In this document: piece by piece, positions 58,901-64,000 of the stretch
How positions within the stretch are numbered: position 1 is the stretch's first letter
Layout of the letters: each line of letters starts with the position of its first letter
DNA from: Lyophyllum atratum
Lineage: Eukaryota; Basidiomycota; Agaricomycetes; Agaricales; Lyophyllaceae
Direction of reading: 5' to 3'
NCBI GenBank assembly: GCA_014905825.1
Contig: JACGCN010000058.1
Span: forward strand, 167,111-231,110
Length of the DNA: 64,000 nucleotides
Translations under genes and position numbers: made by a program
Notes under the pieces: model-generated
What the model was told of the DNA's origin: nothing
The model's input: only the letters and a program-made list of their open reading frames with translations
Database searches by the model: none

Positions 58901-60900
58901 CTTGAGAACGACGACCCGCTGCATCTGGCCCAGTTCTGCGCGGTCATCGATGCCCGTCGCCACGCGCCCGCCTTCTTCCTGGAGCTTGCGGATCTCCCCA
59001 TCGACACGTTCACGCAATTCAGCCGCCGAACCCTCGGTGGAAAGGCCCAATCGCTCGAGACAAGCCTTATGTTCCGCCTTGGTCCGCCTAGAGTTTGACA
59101 AGAAGCTCAACAGAGCACCAGATAGTAGCACAGGTTGGTACGTCGTATGCAGCAAAGATGCGCCTTGTGCGAGTGCCCCGATACAAATGCGTACCTCGTC
59201 GTCATGGGTTGTGGACGTTAGGGCCACATTGATCAGGTGTGCCTGTAAAGCCGATTGTTCACTTGGTGACCATACGTAAAACTGGGTTACAAGATTCGGG
59301 CAAAAGGTTGACTGAAAGTCGATGATCAATTGGATAAGAAGGGCCAGGGTTGGAACGAGATCGGAGACTGGGCCGTGAAGTGTCGAATTCGGGATGGGGA
59401 ATGGTTTGGCGGAAATGACAATGATGCTATATTGCTCTATCCCACCTGAGGAAGATGGGTCCAGTATGAGCGACATGATCACAGCGATGTCTTCATGCCG
59501 AGGGAAGGCTAGGTTTCGTTGAAGCTTGACCTATTGGGCGCAAAGTTTAGACGCATGTCAATAAAGTTTAAAAGCTTCTCACTTGGGGACGTTTACTTCT
59601 TGCGGCTTCACAACGGGACTGACAATTTGTCCGCTCTTCCTTGGAAGGGCCAAGATACGCCTACTCTTCTTTACCGTGCTAGGGAATGATAGTGCGAGGG
59701 TTTCAAGCTTCATCGGTTCAGCGATCAGTCTGTGCAGATCCTCAATGTCGGTCTCCTCTTTAGCGGATATGTGCGCATTTATAGAATCAGATGAAATGCG
59801 CAGCAGCCCTCTCAATGTTTGAACGTCGTCGAGAGAAATGTTGGGAATACTACCTAATTCGCCGTGATGGACAGCATTCGCCTTGCAATCTTGTTCATAT
59901 GGACATCCTCGGCACAGTGGATTGTAGTGCCACTTGACATTCTCGGCAGGAAGGGAGAGGATATCAGGTAATTTTTCGAAGAGAAAACGATCAAGAGAGG
60001 TTGATAGGAGCGAAGAGTTGACGGATTTGAGCCCATCCAGCGATGGCGGAGATTTGCCAAAACCATCGGGTGGTGGCAGCCAGACTCCCGCTGATCCTTC
60101 AGGACGAAAAAATGGAAGAGGTAGAATGTACGCGAGACACAAAGTATAGAAGTATATCTGAGCATGATGTGACGTCTAAAGGAACGCAACAGGGTTGGTC
60201 AACCAACCAGTAGAAATATTGGAATAGATGAGCACCTTTATGCTGATGAGACTTTCGCGTCGATGACTTTCCACTTGACGCCGTCCCGCGTGCGTATGAT
60301 TTCAAGCAAGTCGGGCTTGGCGAGACCGAAGATAAGAGGATCCCTCCCAGTTCCGTTAAAAGCGTGCGTCAAGCATCTCCTGGGGCGGCAAAAAAAGTCA
60401 AACCAGCAATGAAAAAATGGTCTCTATCGTCAGCCTGTATGTTTTCCAGCAAGACGGTTGGATCTAAAGGTTTGGAGGGGACGCTTAAAAGCAGGTTTTC
60501 ACGAGCAAGCCAGGCGAACAGGGATTTTTCCCAGTCGTTTCCGCGTTGCCATTGAGCCCTGGTGAGTTCGGGGGTTTCATGGTATGAGCCAGGAATTTGG
60601 GGTCGGTGGTAAGCATTGTATAGATAGAGGTCACAGTTGAAGTGGTGGTGAACGGCGAGGTTGGTCGCTGACAGAGATGCTTTGCCGGTCCCTGGCATGG
60701 ATGCCAGTGTCGGTTTCACAGCAAGAGGGAGCAAAGGGAATGCTATCCATGCCTGACTGGTTTATAAGTGCTGCGAGGGATCGGAGCCCAAGGCGGATCA
60801 GCGTTCGAGTGGAGTCACCCACCATTGCTTTTGCAATTGTGTTCACGGTCCTCACGTCATTTTGAGTCACCACTGCCCTGAGCTTGTCATCCACCATCAT
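55980..60900 (-). CDS. RecB-like nuclease fused to superfamily 1 helicase; apparent N-terminal frameshifts
   Basis: Predicted DNA or RNA processing enzyme with the layout of bacterial TM0106-type proteins. N-terminal PD-(D/E)XK nuclease: TRAQWQRGNDWEKSLFAWL, then FGLAKPDLLEI and WKVIDAK with the catalytic Asp and Lys. CRGCPYEQDC resembles part of an iron-sulfur cluster site. After a long middle region comes the helicase: SNQLSVIWGPPG joined by splicing to TGKTYTIALSLLRLLD (Walker A), IIFITAMTHAAIDACRKKL, IIDEAGQLGLSSVALV (Walker B), GDSEQLAPIM, LTENFR, TVDTIERLQG and RRRLNVAISRAKTL. It ends LYVNLDNF. About 1,450 residues. The helicase half is open. In the nuclease half the frame changes near 60371-60396 (beside a run of seven A on the plus strand) and near 60248-60256, where no intron fits. 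The start ATG overlaps that of the F-box gene. Confidence 0.8.
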
Positions 60901-62564
60901 GGCTTTTCTCCCAGAACCCTTGCTCGCGGTCGAAACATGGACCGAAATTATAAGTTATTTATCTTACAGCGATCAGGTATCGCTTTTGCACGTTTCACGC
61001 AAATTACACGATATCGCGATTCGGTTTGTATTCGCTTCTGTCAAACTCTACTTCGTTGGTGGCCAGGGGTTCACCGAAATGTTCCAATCATACCCGTACT
61101 TCTTCATGGACATGGACAACGTGGCCGAATCTATGATGCGACATAGCTGGGAGATTTTGGAGCACATCACCGTAAACCGCGGTTTTGCTACCGCCGTGAA
61201 GACGTTGAGTATCATCGCCTATGCAGATTCTCCGTCTATCTTCGAGAGATGTAAGTCGTCACATTTCTGACTTCTTAGTCTATTTAACGCCGCAATTTCT
61301 CTGTCAGTGTGCCTTGCAAAGGCTTTGCTGGTCATGTCAGATTTGAACGCCTTCTATTGGTTTGGTAGGCAACCCCGAATTACCTTGCGAGGTGACTGAC
61401 TGTCTACCGTTGCACCTAAGATCTCTCAGCGTACAGTCGTAAGTGGTTTTGCACTTGAAATAGTAGTATGCTATGCTTATGATGTACATTTCTTCGCGAT
61501 AGAACACCGCCCATCACTCCTACAAATCTGCCCGCCTTCGTTCCATGCAAATTCAACATTTGGAGCTCGAGACTCTCTTCACCTCCCACCTAGGATGCAC
61601 TCCACAGACCCAGATACTTCGTTTTGGACCCTCTTGGTGAACCCCAGCAACCACGCCCAGTACCTTAGAAATACTCTTGTCCCCAAAATTGCGCCGACTG
61701 AGCCTCCTCTCTCGTCATATTGAAGGGATATCCATGCATGAGTTTGCATCTCTAACGGAACTAGAACTCTGTGTCGCTTGTCATCCAGATGAGCCTGGCT
61801 TGACTGGCATTGACCTCATCTTCCACCACTTGCCCGCGCTGGAATCATTATCAATAGTAGGCTACCTAAGCTCAGAAATCTTCCTCTTTCTGCCACACAG
61901 CCTACCTCTCTGCCTAACTTGAAATCCTTTCGGCTATCCGCCGAGACTTGGTCACTCCCTCAGGTCAGCGACGGAGAAATGTCAGTGTTGTCTCAATTCC
62001 TAAACAGTCGTTCCTGTCTACGGCGACTGCTCTTTCGCCTCGGTTCCGCCAATTTGGGACATGATCGCAATTTTACTTCCAACTATCGCAGGCATTCGGG
62101 GGCTCGAAGTCCTGGGACTTCATGCAGGACATGATGCATGCTTATCGGGGACTTCGAAGCACTTGCGTCCATCATTACACTCCAAATGAGCGCGATCCAG
62201 CTTGTTATTCCGTGGGATTATGATAGCACTGTAAACGTCGACAGCAACGAATTAGCGCCTCTAGTAAGCATCGATTTTCCCTATGTTATGTGGCAGTCGC
62301 TAATTTACCATTTTGCAGCTGCAGCGGCTCCAGGAACTTCCTCGCCTGAGGTTTATTCATCTCTATAGTATTGGGCGTACTTTACCCATAGATCCAGATG
62401 ATCTGGTCAGCGACCTGATACATCTCGATACCCTTGGTTACAACCGTTGCTTGTGGGACGTCCATGATCGGACATTGACGCAGTGGAAACCATGGAGGGT
62501 TCAATATGCTATTGAGGAGGACTTCCATCGTAAGGATGATGCATGGCTATTCAAGTACCTCTGA
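60899..62564 (+). CDS. F-box protein
   Basis: Likely SCF adaptor. ATG at 60899, MAFLPEPLLAVETWTEIISY, with F-box LAVETWTEIISYLSYSDQVS and LLHVSRKLHDIAIRFVFASV. Exon 1 ends before GTAAGT near 61251. Later exons encode SPKLRRLSLLSRHIEGISMH, LTELELCVACHPDEPGLTGI, LPNLKSFRLSAETWSLPQVS and, last, LPRLRFIHLYSIGRTLPIDP, ending DAWLFKYL at 62564. The C-terminal half is leucine-rich. Internal exon borders between 61300 and 62330 were only partly worked out. It is transcribed away from the helicase gene, from an overlapping start codon. Confidence 0.75.
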
Positions 62565-62749
62565 CATGACTCTGGCCCACTTCGAGTCGGGATCTTCAAA
62601 GGCTATGAAACACAAGGTGTATAAAGAAACTACGTGAGCATGGTAATAATTGAAATAAACACGCTAAAGCTTGGTCTCTAAATTCCGCCAGGCGCAAAGG
62701 TTGATCTAGTTGGGTGCTACAGTAGCGAGGTAACTCGTTCCTCATAGCG
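62565..62749. other. Short convergent 3' region
   Basis: 185 bases between the F-box stop and the lactate dehydrogenase remnant. Nothing seen. Confidence 0.4.
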
Positions 62750-64000
62750 TCACTTACAAGTTGAGTTGTATAGACTGTCATTCGGGGTGAGGCCACATGC
62801 GAATGCAGTGCACTAGCGTCCACCATCTCCGGCACAAGTTCGCCAAGATGACGAATCCCGAGCAGTCGCATGTTCATTTCGAACTCATCCTAGGATGATT
62901 GAGTTCGTAGAATACTCAAATATCAAACCCAGTCAGTCCAAGCAACTTACGCGAAGGATCTGGATCGCTTTCTCAACGCCTTCCTGGCCATAGGCGCAAA
63001 AGCATACAAAAATCCTCTTCCAATGCCAACAGCGGTTGCGCCCAGTGCCAGGCTTTGAGCACATCACTAGCACGACGTACGCCGCCGTCAACAAAGACGG
63101 AGAAATTGGGATTTGGCCATGGTCCACGCTTTTTCAGAGCTGCGACGATCTCGATCAAGTTCCAGACCTGACCGGCTGGTGTCGAGTTGTCTACCGCCGT
63201 GGTTACTCAAAACGATGCCTTGGCAGCCTGCTTCGAGAGCGAGGATGGCATCTTCTGGTGTAGCGACCTTTAAGGATGATCGGCACTAGGTCAAACAAGT
63301 CAGCAATTTCTTTTACAAGTGCAGCTGGACATACTGTTTGTAACACTTCTGAACCATGGAATATCCTTCCAGGATAAACTGGGGTCAATGAAAGACTAGA
63401 AATGAGCGGTCAGCCCTAGGCAATGGTGGCCGACTAAAATTAGTTACACTAATGGCTCTTGCGACGCCTTCATTTCTCTTGACATCAGATCGACCTTCCT
63501 GTACCTTCGCGCCAGCGTCATCGTCCACGAATTTCATCCTCATGTCCTTCTCGCATCGTCCCAGCTGTGGTGCATCGACTGTGATGAAAAGAGCCTTAAC
63601 GCCTCGTTTCTCAGCGTGCTGAACGTATTTTTTGGTAATTTGGCGGTCGCGATTGACATATCTAAGTGTGCGATGCTTGGCAAAGGTTTGAAAGATAGTG
63701 AATGTCACATACAGCTGTAGGAAGAGAGGCTGTTCTGGCATGGCTGTATCAATCATCTCATCGAAGGAACAAGAAGCCAAAGTCGGGAGCTGGTATACTA
63801 GATTAGGATCCCTTTCATTACTGTTGTAAATGTACAAACCATCTGGATTACACCGTGTTTAGCGGCCGCTTGGTCAGGTTGAGCTCGCCATCTGGGTGTC
63901 CAAGCTTGCCAAGCGCTGTAGCGGACTATCCACCTATTTGTTGAGAAAGAGATTGCGCCAAGAGCTTACCGACTTACGATGTAAACAGGCAAAGTCGATT
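62750..64000 (-). pseudogene. L-lactate dehydrogenase (cytochrome b2-like) pseudogene, partial
   Basis: Remnant of an FMN-dependent alpha-hydroxy acid dehydrogenase; the 5' part lies beyond 64000. Clear family text: LGKLGHPDGELNL, AAKHGVIQM, LPTLASCSFDEMIDTAMPEQ, RQITKKYVQHAEKRGVKALF, ITVDAPQLGR, FIDPSLSWKDIPWFRS, DAILALEAGCQGIVLSNHGG, RQLDTSRSG, FVDGGVRRASDVLK, ALGATAVGIGRGFLYAF, AYGQEGVEKAIQIL, MNMRLLGIRHLGELVPEMVD. Introns still have good sites. The frame is broken at least six times without any possible intron: about 63868-63873, 63264-63270, 63157-63163, 63049-63053, 62993-62996 and 62784-62790. Active-site segments (LSNHGGR) remain readable. So many breaks in 1.2 kb point to a dead gene, though indel errors in assembly cannot be excluded. 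Confidence 0.75.

Noticed and set aside
60690..60725. A 28-base intron near the helicase N-terminus
   Set aside because: It would fix the frame but is too short for fungi; a longer intron from a GTGGGT donor to an AGTCAG acceptor also restores the frame. The N-terminal exon structure stays uncertain.

Overview
This is a nuclear contig segment from a basidiomycete fungus, most likely a mushroom-forming Agaricomycete. The genes are dense and broken by many introns of about 50-60 bases with fungal splice signals. The protein set is typical of Basidiomycota: several single-use F-box proteins, a cupredoxin-like GPI-anchored secreted protein, an arrestin adaptor, eIF4G, Trk and Csc1 channels. There are no operons, ribosome binding sites, rRNA, tRNA or CRISPR arrays. 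The species cannot be named from the sequence alone.

Layout. 0.05-3.8 kb: Csc1-type mechanosensitive channel (-). 4.9-7.2 kb: F-box gene with an apparent frameshift (+) and TIM22 (+). 7.5-10.1 kb: arrestin-like trafficking adaptor (-). 10.7-12.7 kb: two secreted-protein genes (+), a GPI-type cupredoxin and a 66/67-residue cysteine-tailed peptide found only by splicing. 13.3-16.2 kb: two F-box genes (-). 16.9-19.0 kb: N-acetylglucosamine-6-phosphate deacetylase (-). 20.8-22.6 kb: bZIP factor (-) with a hydrophobic segment, followed by about 3.6 kb with no gene I can support. 26.2-31.7 kb: tandem pair of Dal5-like MFS permeases (-). 32.9-36.8 kb: NMN adenylyltransferase (-) divergent from a family X DNA polymerase (+). 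36.8-40.0 kb: glutaryl-CoA dehydrogenase (-) and ribosomal protein eL33 (-). 40.2-43.6 kb: compact trio (unknown mitochondrial-type protein, DUF1279 protein, NFKBIL1-like protein). 43.8-44.5 kb: unrecognised spliced gene (-). 45.0-48.6 kb: Trk potassium transporter (-). 49.0-54.0 kb: eIF4G (-). 54.6-55.9 kb: PP2A leucine carboxyl methyltransferase (-). 56.0-60.9 kb: RecB-like nuclease/helicase (-), whose start codon overlaps that of a divergent F-box gene (+). 62.75-64.0 kb: L-lactate dehydrogenase (cytochrome b2 type) pseudogene running off the end.

The genes are mostly unlinked housekeeping functions, so I infer no pathway cluster beyond the MFS duplication and the neighbouring secreted genes. 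The most unusual signal is in gene structure: at least seven introns need a GC instead of a GT donor to keep conserved proteins in frame. Two of these sit at positions where the tandem MFS paralogue uses GT, one in each direction. The window also has a 10-base and an 8-base microexon. A second theme is small net-frameshifting indels in a few otherwise recognisable genes (F-box 1, bZIP, helicase N-terminus, and at least six in the lactate dehydrogenase remnant). These may be real decay or assembly error.
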